Source of the DNA: Eucalyptus grandis
Taxonomy: Eukaryota; Streptophyta; Magnoliopsida; Myrtales; Myrtaceae
NCBI RefSeq assembly: GCF_016545825.1
Contig: NC_052613.1
Coordinates: forward strand, 34,608,844 to 34,672,843
Reading direction: 5' to 3'
DNA: 64,000 nucleotides
Positions 1 to 10,239 of the stretch are shown piece by piece; the first letter of the stretch is position 1, and each line of letters starts with the position of its first letter. Position numbers and translations under genes: made by a program. The notes below the pieces were generated by a model. The model searched no databases. It saw nothing but the letters and a program-made list of their open reading frames with translations, and was not told the origin of the DNA.

Positions 1-221
1 TTCAGAAGTAAAGCATTGGCTTGACTTTATCTCTGTCAAATCTCTTGCTCCTGTCTCAAGCATCAAACCTATGTGTATACAAAGTTCAGCATGAAACTAT
101 TTCCTTATCGTGATTGAAAAACTATAAAAACAAGAAGAGGCACGTTTCATGAGATAGGCTTACATGATGATAAGAGCACAAGGGTCACCAAAAAAGGCAA
201 AGAGAGAGAAGCTCTTTCCAT
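1..221 (-). CDS. Defensin-like secreted peptide, copy A (partial, cut by window edge)
   Basis: Two-exon gene with its 3' end beyond the left edge. Exon 1 (221-164) starts with ATG and encodes a hydrophobic signal peptide beginning MERASLSLPFLVTLVLLSS. It ends at a strong GTAAGC donor. Exon 2 begins at position 68 after an ACATAG acceptor and is cut at position 1 just after the first cysteine (QCFTSE). The sequence is almost identical to copy B (27,113-27,420), whose complete exon 2 carries the cysteine-stabilised alpha-beta spacing of plant defensin-like (LCR-type) peptides. The product is therefore probably a small secreted cysteine-rich peptide used in defence or signalling. The exact family and target cannot be told from the sequence. 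Confidence 0.75.
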
Positions 222-530
222 TTCTTTTGTATGGATGCAGCTGATTCTTTCTAAAACTATATTACTTTGATTTCTTTATGACAGACTGCAGAGAGGGAAT
301 TTATATCTACATGACATTGATTATTTTGATTTAGCAAATCAAGAATGAAAATGGCATGTTAATGGTTCATTGCATATAAGGAATCACATCCCTCTACTTT
401 TGGCAAGATATCTATTGATATCAATGCCCTAATAAGTGGATTTCTTTCCTTAATGGATGGTAATGATTGACGTGGGAGTAATTAATCGACATGACTGCGA
501 ATGGGGAGATCATAGGTAGAGGGAGACTTG
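222..530. other. Upstream region of defensin-like copy A
   Basis: This is the 5' flank of copy A. It is nearly identical to 27,421-27,732 upstream of copy B. A weak TATA-like GATATAAATT on the minus strand lies near 300. I see no other coding sequence. Confidence 0.5.
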
Positions 531-1248
531 GAGTGTGTTTGGCAACTGGTCAAATAGTGTTAGATTCTATTCTTTTGTTCACCGGAGTAGGTTTGAAACA
601 TAAATTCATTTGGTAACTTTTTTGTTTCCAAGAATAGATTTGCAAGTAGCATCGAGAATTTAAATAAAATAAAAAATTGATTCTTTATTCCCAAAAGCAA
701 TTCCAGAATCAAGCCAACTGAAATTTTTTTGTTCTTTTCTCTTCTTCTTTCCTTCTTGTTTTACTTCCTTTTCTCTTCTCATTCCACTTCCACTGCCACT
801 GCCATCGGCCATTGCCACCGTCGTCCATCGCTGCCACCAACGAGCCTTGCCCAGCCGCTAGTGAGGCTCAACCTCGCCGGGCCACCAAGGCAAGGCCGAC
901 CTCGCGGTGGCCCGACAAGTTCAAGCCCTGTCAGTGACTAGGAGAGCTCGGCCGAGCCTCGCCAGGGGCCAACAACCCTTCGGCGAGGTTGTCAACCCTC
1001 ATCCGGCCGGTCGTCGGTTATCCCAAGGTCGGCACCGGCGATCGGGCGAGGAAAAAGATATAGAAAAGAAGAAAAAAAAAGTAATTAAATTATTAAAAAA
1101 TTAGAAAATAATGGTTTGGATTATAAATTTTGAGGACAGTGCCAAATGCCTTCAAATGCTTAGAATTTTTTTTTGGGAACATAATAAAAAATAATCATTT
1201 TTTATCAGAAATTATTCTCGGGAATAGAATGATTACCAAACGCACCCT
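531..1248. mobile_element. MITE-like element with GTTTGG(C/T)AA ends, copy A
   Basis: The left end reads GAGTGTGTTTGGCAACTGG and the reverse complement of the right end reads GGTGCGTTTGGTAATCATT, forming imperfect terminal inverted repeats. The interior has a (C/G)-rich core (780-1045) with CTCGCC/GAGGCT motifs flanked by AT-rich arms carrying TATTCC and GGAATA. The same element is at 27,733-28,504 in the duplicated unit, so it predates the duplication. The TIR style suggests a Harbinger-type or similar cut-and-paste non-autonomous element; the superfamily is not certain. Short open frames inside it are not genes. Confidence 0.55.
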
Positions 1249-1619
1249 TGACATAGTCTTGCTAAAATCTTAGGTATCTATCACTAATCGATTGCCATGC
1301 AAATCATGAACCACAACAATCACCTTTCTCCATAACTAATGACAAGTAATCTAGTTAGCCATATAATTTCTACGGTTAATACCACCAAAAATTCCAAACC
1401 GTGGCAAAATTATCATAAACCAATTTTTTGACCACCAAAAACCCTAAATTGGTATATCTGTAACAAATATACCATAAACTAATTTTTAGTTATCAAAAAT
1501 CCCAAATCGGTACATTTGTAATAAATTTACCCTAATTTAGTTTATACTAAATTGGATTAATATCACGAAAAACCACAGCTCGATACAAATGTAACAAACA
1601 GAGGGTAAAAGCACAAACT
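1249..1619. other. Duplicated non-coding DNA left of the hAT insertion
   Basis: AT-rich non-coding sequence collinear with 28,505-28,876 of unit B. It contains repeated motifs of the type ACCAAAAATCCCAAA and GGTATATTTGTAACAAAT. No gene is visible. Confidence 0.6.
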
Positions 1620-1627
1620 GGTACACC

Positions 1628-1820
1628 TAGGGGTGAGCGGTTCCCGGTTCTTTACAGGTTCCGCTTGGAACCTGGATCTTACCCTCGGGTACAGGTTTAT
1701 CATTTTTTGGAATCTAGAACCTACCCGTCAGAACCAAGAACTTGGAACCTACCCTGTCACAGGTTCCGGGGTCGGTTCCAAGTTCCAATAGGTTCCAACA
1801 GGTTCTTTTTTTTTTTCTTT
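1628..1820. repeat. Left TIR and GGTTCC-rich subterminal repeat of the hAT element
   Basis: TAGGGGTGAGC (1,628-1,638) is followed by many copies of GGTTCC, GGAACC and GGTTCCAAG in both orientations. hAT transposases are known to bind short reiterated subterminal motifs, so these are plausible transposase-binding sites; that role is inferred. Confidence 0.7.
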
Positions 1821-1944
1821 TTTAATTAAAGAAATGGAAATGAATGTAACAATAATAAACAAACTTGTCATTCTTTCATCAAAGAGAACACAACACAAAC
1901 AACAAACAGCATTTTAGAAGCAATAATAAACTTTTTACACTCAT

Positions 1945-2342
1945 GAACAAAAGCTTATGGCCAACCTTATCAACCTGAATCCTGGCCCTTTCAGCAGCCT
2001 CTCTAGTAGCCCTTTGGGCAGAGGCAATCATTACATGACGCCAAAAACCTTTCAAGCTCTTCTAGAGGAATGAAGTCGCCCATGTGATGACCTTTCTTGG
2101 CGAGTCCTATGAAACAAAACACAAATATGTCATCTCAACTAAGATGCATATAGCAAGACACAAGAAAACAGAAATAACGCCCGCTCGCAAGGAATTGAAA
2201 AGCTAACCTTGAAGAGAAGGAGATGGAGGCATTTCGTCTTTCGATTGTCTAGGTTGTCTCCTCCTCTCCTCCCGGGCAGCCTTTTTCATGTAAAATTCCA
2301 TCATTGCTACAGGATTTGCACTTGCTGTGGAACTTGACTCGC
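1945..2342 (-). pseudogene. Captured fragment of a SURP and G-patch domain (SUGP1-like) splicing factor gene
   Basis: Two exons are recognisable. Exon 2342-2208 encodes a segment containing VAMMEFYMKKAAREERRRQP and SKDEMPPSPSLQ, ending at a GTTAGC donor. Exon from 2106 encodes KKGHHMGDFIPLEELERFLA, then NDC. After that a one-base frame slip near 2,025 moves the rest (residues like QRATREAAERARIQ and VGHKLL) to another frame. This order of motifs matches plant SURP/G-patch proteins just before the G-patch. The start of the G-patch itself is lost at about 1,945. The fragment keeps its intron, so it was copied from DNA, not from mRNA. It is a dead gene fragment inside the hAT element. Confidence 0.75.
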
Positions 2343-2849
2343 CTGTGTTCAACAAAACTTGATCAAACAACATGTTTAATCATGCTCACTTAAAAATGCC
2401 AAGAAAGCATGGACCGCAAAATGTCTCTGTAGCATGTTGCAATTTAACCACAAAGTACTCACATAGATATTCAAATAATAACACCACTCACTAGTCAATG
2501 AATTTTGAGTTGTTTCAAGTAAAATAACATCATTAGATTCGAAGACAACCTGAAATCAATTTGATTTAAAGACAATGATTACATCTAACAAGTTTTTAGA
2601 ATGTGATACAAGGTACCACATTGCATAATTATAACGTAAGCGAAGCAATCAATGGTTTCAGTACATTCGGCTTTTCAGATGCTGCTCCATTTTACTTTAT
2701 TATCTTACATACAAACATCAGATGATCATATTTGTCACTTATCTGGAAGGAAGTATATAAGTAAATTAAGCCAAAATCAGATGACATGGCAAGTGAAACG
2801 AACTCCTCAAATGACATCGCATTATCATACACTGAATAATGAACTCCTC
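2343..2849. other. Junction DNA between two captured gene fragments
   Basis: AT-rich sequence with no recognisable exon. A near-perfect direct repeat containing GAACTCCTCAAATGACATC occurs at about 2,801 and 2,841 (period 40 bp) exactly where the importin-like exon loses similarity. This may mark the capture or repair junction. Confidence 0.4.
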
Positions 2850-3661
2850 AAATGACATCACATTGGCCTTGGGATCTATTATAATATTCAAACAGAACTC
2901 CATTACAGGTGGAAGAACGCATTTATCACCAAATGAATAAGGATGCCTTCCTTGAATCGAGATTAAAACCTTCATTAACTTTGTGCACACTCTCCTTACG
3001 AAGTCCCAGAAATTAGGATATCCTTCTGAAAAGATGAATCAGCAAAAAATGAAGAAATTAGACAGAGGATAATTTAATATTTCAAGTTCAAAAGAATTGC
3101 TAACGCCATTTAGTCATTACTTCACATCAGAAGAAATCTCAAACAGTACCTCGTTACGGATATATATCAACTGCAATTGTCTAAAAGAAGTTCAATTACA
3201 GTCTTCGCTAAAACATAAATTCTATTTTTAAGTAAGGAATCCTTTCAGTCAAAATAATCCCTTACAATGGATTGAGAGTTACATATGGCTCCATAAGACT
3301 AATTTCTGGGGCTAAAAGATTTCTAAATTTACTCCCAGCAGCATAAAATATAGTGGTGCTTTCAACATATAAAGCTGCACCTATTCTGGAAAACTGCCAA
3401 AATTAAGGTTATGTACATCTCGAAGTCTACCGTTAGATCTATAATTTTATGAAATTAACGCTTTTCAAAAGCATGCTAGAATCGGGATGAATAACTTATC
3501 CATTAACATTTTAACTGATCAAAAAGGAAGATGAACATGTTATGTAGCCCAAAGTGAAAAAGAACACATAATCTTTTAGTGAGACAGTAAGATTTAAGCT
3601 ACAGAATACACAAATCTTAATTGCAAAACTGTCGCATTCTATGCTTGCTACATAAGCATGT

Positions 3662-3873
3662 GCATATGGACACTGACATGTCCTTGTGTGATTATAAGAA
3701 CACTTGTGTCGCAAGCATGGATACGCACAAGCCTGTCTCATGTGCATGTAAACACTGACAGATGTGTGCATATAAACACTGACATGTCCCTGCGTGATTA
3801 TAAGAACACTCGTCTCTGCAAGCGTGGGTATGCACATGCCTGTCTTGTGTGCACATAAACGTTTATACATGGG
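3662..3873. repeat. Two-copy 106-bp minisatellite inside a captured intron
   Basis: The segment from 3,662, starting GCATATGGACACTGACATG, is repeated from 3,768 as GCATATAAACACTGACATG with about 85-90% visible identity. It creates open frames on both strands with repetitive CxxxC patterns, but these are a by-product of the repeat and lie within an importin-11 intron. Confidence 0.6.
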
Positions 3874-5704
3874 TGAGTATGTGTGCGCATGTGCAACAGA
3901 GAGCACAGGGGGAGGTTGGGGAAGAGGAAGATGTACTTAATGTACCTTCATACATTACACTCTGTAAAAGAATATCAAGAAGACATGTCAACATGAGCAT
4001 CAAAAGGTTAACGGGCAATGCCAGAAGATCATCAATTTCAGCATACTTGTTGCCTTTCATCCACAAATCAGGCTAAGAAAGCAAGGGTTAACTTACAGTA
4101 AGGGAGAAGAGACTGAATGGCAGTAAAGAACACAGGAGAGACCTCCTTTACAGGTCGGACCTCCTAAAAGACGGCAAGAAATAGCTTAGAAAAAAATGTC
4201 CTCTTGGTATTTTCCTAGTCTATCTGAATTAATCTAAAACATTTTCGGACATATGGTACCTGCACGCTTTTTGAATCACTTGGAAATGCTGAAATTATTA
4301 GCTGTCTTATGATTTTGAGACACAACAACCATCGCTCACACGTCAAATATAGTTCATCATTTTGCTGCTCAGAAGTTTGAGAAAGTGCCGAGAAACCAGA
4401 CAATATAGTCTTTACATCACTCTGCCATAGGTGCCAGCAATAATCAAAGAAACGGGAGGATATCTGCAAATTCAATCATTTTAGAAGATGCGCATTAGTA
4501 ATGATTCTGAAAAATAAAATAAAACAAGATAGCAAATGAATGCTTAACAAACCAAATGACGAATTTGCGATGCTGCATTGAACTTCTGGCATTCCATATA
4601 CAAAGTATATATTTAGTAAAGCCAGTATACCTCGGCAAAGTTTTTTTGGTCCGATGTAAGCCGTTTAGTTGACAACTCCTTTAGAGTTCGGAAGATTATC
4701 ATAAAAATTCTGTGTGAAGTAAGAGTATCCGCTGACTGAAGCTGTTGGCCCAAAATAGAAAAGAGGTCCGGCCTTAAAACATGAAAAATCAAAAAGTTGA
4801 AGCATGTACCACAAAGCTTAAACTTTTACATAAATATGGCAGCAATGCTACACTGATAGCAGCATGTGAAGTGACTAGTGTGCATCATCAATATTCCTGC
4901 CCTACTATTGTTGATCTCAATAAGAAAAAATTAACTAGTCTTCTTGACCTCAAAAAAATGCACTCAACTGAGTATGTGTTACACTTATCAGGGCTCAACT
5001 GTTCACTTACTTGAGCCCTCGAAAACCCACATATTTGTCGTGATCTATCAGCACTAAGTGTGAGATGATTTAAGTACCAAACCTTAATATGTGAGATGTA
5101 TTTGAATAATTTTTAGACCAAATAGACTAGCATGACGAATTTTAAGTAAGTTCATCGTCATAACAATACTCCAGTGACTGAATTATCCCAATTGGATGAC
5201 TTAGTATAGCTTTCATGCTTAGATATATGAAATTTAAAGATTTGAAGAGTTTGACATTAAATAAGTGAAATTTCTAAAATTAAAAAAATATATATACATC
5301 ACATTTTTTAATACAAATGGTGATTGAGGCAACAAGACATGTTCTAGCTATGGAAATGCTGTTCTTTTTTAAGTACACAAGTTTGTACAGCCCCATCAAT
5401 ATGATGCACAAATTCTTGCCATATTGAGATAGCAAAAGAAAATATTTCAGAACTCCATCATACTTGTAGAGTAAAATAAAATAAAATAAAATAAAAAATG
5501 CTTCACCATTTAATCATCTAACCGTTATTAGTCCATTTAACTATTGCCAAGCAACTGTACACAGCTACGGAATATACTCGTAAAGCAACTCAAACTGTAA
5601 TTTTTTGTGATGCGCATTCTTTCTTTCCTCAACTAACAGTACATACTCAGCATAACACTTCTCTTCTTCACAGAAAAATGGTACTTCCGATAACAAAAAC
5701 AACT

Positions 5705-5790
5705 GACCTTAAAAAGGTCAACAGATGCCTCAGTTCGATCAGGACAAAGGGGATGGGCAAGAAGATCTCTAATGCAATGAAGTCTCGTAT
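5705..5790 (-). other. Unassigned exon-like segment within the importin fragment
   Basis: The minus strand reads an open segment containing LHCIRDLLAHPLCPDRTEAS followed by VDLFK and a GTCAGT donor-like site. It lies between two importin-11 exons that should be adjacent in the protein, so it is not expected there. It could be an exon of a fourth captured gene or chance. I do not recognise its family. Confidence 0.3.
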
Positions 5791-6874
5791 ATGTCAAAAA
5801 ATAATAATGGATCTCATTGAAACAAGAAAGTTACTCTGCTAATCATTTAAGACAATGTATCAATCCTTTATACACTCATCAAATCATGCTGTTGTTATTT
5901 TGTCAAAAAATAAATGATTACAAAGAGATTGTGGATGAACAAGGTACCACTCTTTTGGATAATCAAAACAAGCTATTTTTTAGATGAGTACAGCCAACAT
6001 CACGGCTATCTGCATTCATGTAAAGACAAGATTCCATTAATTAAACTAATAACCTTCAGCAAACATTTTGGACAAAAAATTCGTGAAGAGAGAGATGCTG
6101 GAAGATGACTTATTGCAATAAACAAGAGGACAAGAGAGGAGAAAAGCGAAGATAACTCCAACAAAGCTTAGAAAATGCAACTCCTAACATCAAATAGAAA
6201 AGGAAATAAGGAAAGGAAGAGAAAATCCTTTATTACCTAATAGTTCTCCTCTCAAATGGGACAACAGCTTTTGCCTCAGATGGGCCTTCTCATCAGCGCT
6301 GATTACCCTGTAAAGAAATTATCCGCTCACAAACTAAATGCATGTGCGTCTTATCTTAAAATATCCAAATAGAAGAAAACCAACATGCGAAATAAAAAAC
6401 CAGATAAATAGGAAAAAAAAAGGGGGAAATCACCCCCAACAACCAATGCTTCTCACAAAGGTTCAGAACACATTAGGATGCATGTCACAGGTACCTACTC
6501 AGTGAAATTCCCATAGCTTTCAACGATTAGTTCTCACTCCTCAGGAACCTAGAGTAAGTTAGACATTATGTTACTTATTTGTAGAATTTGTGATTTGCCT
6601 AGTTGATAGAATACTTATTCCCCATTATTGTCAGACCATCTCTGCCTTCGGCTTGGAAAAAGTAATATCTCAGATGGTGTGCAAGCCAACCACGCGAGTA
6701 CCATGTGATTTGTCAATCGTAGTTAAATGAGCCATCCACGCCTTACGTATGACAGTTGCCACAGGCTTTCTATGCTCTCCTTGCCATATTGCAGGTTTAG
6801 AAGATCATGCATAACAATGTTTCATGTCAAACGTGCCACAAGAGGTTGAGCGATTGATGGATCAGTAATATAAC

Positions 6875-7770
6875 CTGTTCAATATGCTCAAGTTCTTTCT
6901 GGTACTCCTCCTCTGTGTATTCTATCTGCTCGAACTGAACCCTTCTATCAGCTACAATATACAACCTTGTTGAGGAAGTGTACATCATACACAATTAACA
7001 ACCAAGAAGGACTTCTACATACCAAAATTTCCTGGATTAACACGAATCTTGTCAAAGCATTCAGCCACCCGCAGTGCAACTGAAGGTGAGAAATGAATAC
7101 CTGCTACCAGCGGGATATTGTAACTGCCAAAATCAACAGATATATATCACTCTACACGAATCGTTCCATAACTTTCAATAGCAGTAGATAAAGACCTACT
7201 TTTTCTGCACAAGAGAGTTCTTTATCTCAAAGCATGCATCTGCTTCTCTTTTTCCTTGAACTGTTATCCGGACAATATCAGCTCCCTTGTCAGCAATTCT
7301 CATCACCTACAACCAGAACAGAAAATTAATGAAGGAAGATTCTTCACAAATGTGTGATAGTACCAATGCTGGCCGCATGATTTAACTAGTCCACCACACC
7401 ACATCACATTTCCATAAAAGCAATATTTTTATGTCATGAAAATGTTTCAGTTACTCAGTTTCTTTCTAGCCTTTTAACTATCACCAGCAGTATCTGCATT
7501 CACCTCAGTCTCTCTTGGTCCTCTTCAACATGCAGATGCTTTGATGATATTACTAACGGAATGATAGGGTATCATAATGGCGGCTCAATAGATCAAACAA
7601 ATGAATGATTGGCTGGCAGAGTTACCAAATTAAAGGATAGGATCTGCCATAAATGCATATTATTGAATCAACAGAATGAAATTGCACTTTGTAATGGAAC
7701 TAACTTAAACATGCAGGTTTAAGTAAAGAACCTGTTCAATTTTTCCAGCAACGTCCTTAGAATTCTAATT
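6875..7770 (-). pseudogene. Captured fragment of HDS/IspG (4-hydroxy-3-methylbut-2-enyl diphosphate synthase)
   Basis: Four exons on the minus strand: about 7770-7732 (NSKDVAGKIEQ), 7306-7200 (VMRIADKGADIVRITVQGKR to NSLVQK), 7123-7023 (YNIPLVAGIHFSPSVALRVA, ECFDKIRVNPGNF) and 6951-6875 (DRRVQFEQIEYTEEEYQKEL, EHIEQ). This is the N-terminal TIM-barrel part of the plastid MEP-pathway enzyme that makes HMBDP, the precursor of isopentenyl diphosphate. All visible introns keep GT-AG borders and no stop is seen in these exons. The transit peptide, the plant-specific central insert and the C-terminal iron-sulphur domain are missing. It sits upstream of the importin fragment on the same strand and cannot make an active enzyme. 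Confidence 0.85.
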
Positions 7771-7978
7771 CCACACCAGCACCTTCATTTGGCCCACATA
7801 AGACCTACTGCTCCTGAAACATCAAAAAGATATACTACACAGTTATATTCGGTTCATACTATCTCTTGAAAGCTGAAATAAAAGCTATGCTTTACTTTTC
7901 AATGCAAGGCATCCTCCCAATGATAAACTCTATTTACCGGTGATAATCTCCGCATTAAGACCATCCATATCTATAAAA

Positions 7979-8013
7979 AGAAGAAGAAGAAGAAGAAGAA
8001 GAAGAAGAAGAAG
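7979..8013. repeat. GAA/AAG trinucleotide microsatellite
   Basis: About eleven AAG repeats lie between the captured fragments and the hAT transposase. Confidence 0.9.
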
Positions 8014-8083
8014 ACGAGATTAAATAAAATATTCACTTATAGATATACAAAAAGAATTACAATATATAAAGATATAAACAATG

Positions 8084-10239
8084 TCACTTACCCAACTCAA
8101 ATTTTTTTGCATTCTCGATGCACTCCTTAACATCACTCGATACACGAACGACTCTCAACCAATCTTGAGTGCAAATCAAAGCTTCCACTACTTTTGGAGT
8201 TAAAAACTTCAAAAAGCCATTAAGCACACGACCCGATATACTAAAAGTTGACTCGGAAGCAACGATAGTTACGGGAATTGACAAAATATCTTGAGCAATC
8301 AAAGAAATTATCTTATATTTTGAGCAATTAGTCTTCCACCACATCAAAAAGTCAAGACCAAGATCCTTTTCATTTTTTTCTTAAATATACTCATCAAGCT
8401 CAGAGTTGTTGTCATCGCACCATTGTCATTCGAATATAAAAACATTTTCTTCCAAGCTTGGGCGTCATGCTTCTTTATTCCTTCACTAGTACTATCACTC
8501 GTATCGGCATTGGAAGCACTACTACTTGCACCCAAACTATGGCCACCAAATTTTCGATCACCTGAAATAAAAGAAAATTGCTCATAAAATTCATACAAAT
8601 GCTCCAATACATCATTCACCTTGTAATGCATCTCTTTAACTTTCAATTCATCATCATAAATTTGTCAATACAAGAAAGTCACATAATTCAACTTAGCTAT
8701 AGGATCTAGCACAACCGCAATCAACACCATCATATTCACTTTATCCAAGCCTCCATAATATTTATCAATTTTTTTTTTCATTTTCAAACCCATAGCTTGA
8801 AGCTTAGGATCCAAAGCATCGACGCATCTTTCATCTATACAAAAGAGCTATTCCTTCAAAATAATCATTTGACGTAACATATGAACTCCTCGACATCTGA
8901 TTGATGGCATCATAAAATACTTTTAGAAATTCTGAAAGAATAATAGCATTTTCTCAATCATCATTACTAGGAGTTTCATGATTAAGCTCACTTGCATAAG
9001 ATAAATCACCGTCTTCCATTCTTTGGAAAGCTTTTCTGAACTTTACGGCGGTGTCTAGCATGAGATAAGTGGAATTACATCTAGTAGTAACGTCAAGAAT
9101 TACCGAACCCTTATAAGTGATCTTTTCACTCTCAATGCAAGACTGAAATGCTTTGGCTCTCGTGGGAGAACTCCTTACATACCTAACCACATTTCGAATA
9201 CGTGCAATGGAGTCACGTACCATAGTCAAGTCATCTCTCATAATCAAATTTAATATATGAGTTGTGCACCTCATGTGCAAAACACTATCATCCAATATGA
9301 ACGACTTTTTTTCAAAAATTTTCCCTCAAATAGCCAATTGCAACATCATTCGAGCTAGCATTATCCATAGTAATTGTGGACACTTTTTTTTCTATTCTCC
9401 ACTCTTGAATGCATTTCTCCACCATTCTCCCAATATCCTTACCCTTGTGACTATGCATCATCACAAAGTTGATGATTCTTTTATGCAACTTCCAATTTTC
9501 ATCAATAAAATGTGCAGTGATACACAAATAATTCAGATTTTGAATAGAACTCAATGTATCGGTCGTGAGTGCGATCTTAGAATTAATCATTCGAAAAATA
9601 ATTCTTCAAAGAAATCCTTTCATTTAAATACAACTTCATGCAATCTTTTGCCATTGTGAAACATGATATATGTTTGAAGAGAGGTTGTAACTCACTAACA
9701 AATCCACGAAATCCAACACGCTCAACCAAGGAAAAAGGTTGCTCATCAAGGATGATAAACCGAACAAGCATTTTCCTACAACGTTCTTAATCAAATGACC
9801 ATGTCGTTAAGATACTACTAGTACTATAATCTCCTCATGTCTTACTAGCCATGTCTACATTATGCGGTGCAAAGAATTTCTGTGTCTTATCTACATTACG
9901 GGGAAACCTCATGCATGTGGTCAAGTGCTTTCTTGTCGCAGAAGTACCGTTAGCAACATGATACTTAAGCATGGTCCCACAATGAATGCACTTCACTTGA
10001 TTTGATTTTCCATCCTTATCATCGATTATCATATAATGATTCCAACATTCGGAAGTGCATTTCTTATCATGAGTAAGATGAGAATCAGGTACCTTACTTG
10101 TGACACTTATGGTAGGGGGTGCCTCTTCTTCATTTTCATGACTAGAAAACTCCAATTCTGTGTTCGTAGTCATCTCCTCATGTCCCTCCACTTCCATTGA
10201 TGTGTCATTTTGATATATTAACTTTGCACTACACAACAA
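8084..10239 (-). pseudogene. Degenerate hAT transposase (BED zinc finger, RNase H-like core, hAT dimerisation domain)
   Basis: Read on the minus strand, 10239-9838 holds a BED-type zinc finger (VKCIHCGTMLKYHV, then GTSATRKHLTTC). 9771-9312 and 9295-8954 hold the catalytic-core region, with MRCTTHILNLIMRDDL matching the conserved CxxH-LNLI block and VTTRCNSTYLML (normally W where C is). 8347-8084 holds the C-terminal hATC dimerisation domain (SIPVTIVASESTFSISGRVL, then TPKVVEAL and DWLR). The pieces sit in different frames with stops between them, for example around 9,583, 9,300, 8,950 and 8,650. It is most like plant RICESLEEPER/ZBED-type hAT transposases. It is the element's own enzyme, now dead. 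Confidence 0.88.

Larger units (their letters stand above)
2850..6307 (-). pseudogene. Captured fragment of an importin-11-like (ARM-repeat) nuclear import receptor gene
   Basis: Exons on the minus strand, 5' to 3': 6307-6237 (SADEKAHLRQKLLSHLR), 6009-5948 (IAVMLAVLI, stop, KIACFDYPKEW), 4772-4631 (PDLFSILGQQLQSADTL to LTSDQKNFAE), 4463-4260 (ISSRFFDYCWHLWQSDV to SDSKSVQ), 4163-4097 (EVRPVKEVSPVFFTAIQSLL) and about 3025-2850 (YPNFWDFVRRVCTKLMKVL to FEEFIIQCMIM). The series is collinear with the N-terminal third of plant importin-11-type receptors. Most splice sites survive. Decay is clear: an apparent 2-bp loss shifts the frame at the end of the first exon, and an in-frame TAA lies at 5,982-5,980. 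The acceptor before the last exon has also drifted. The first exon and the last two thirds of the gene are absent. It is a non-functional captured fragment. Confidence 0.85.

Noticed and set aside
3511..3906. 131-aa minus-strand frame with repeated cysteine/histidine blocks
   Set aside because: It is generated by the 106-bp minisatellite inside a captured importin-11 intron and has no start context, splice support or homology.
3980..4100. Search for tRNA, rRNA and CRISPR-like arrays here and throughout
   Set aside because: No cloverleaf boxes, rRNA blocks or regularly spaced repeats with unique spacers were seen. The repeats present are microsatellites and tandem duplications.
2000..7770. 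Interpretation of the gene fragments as resident functional genes
   Set aside because: Three incomplete genes lie in one direction inside transposon ends, with frameshifts and a stop, and they are absent from the collinear unit B.
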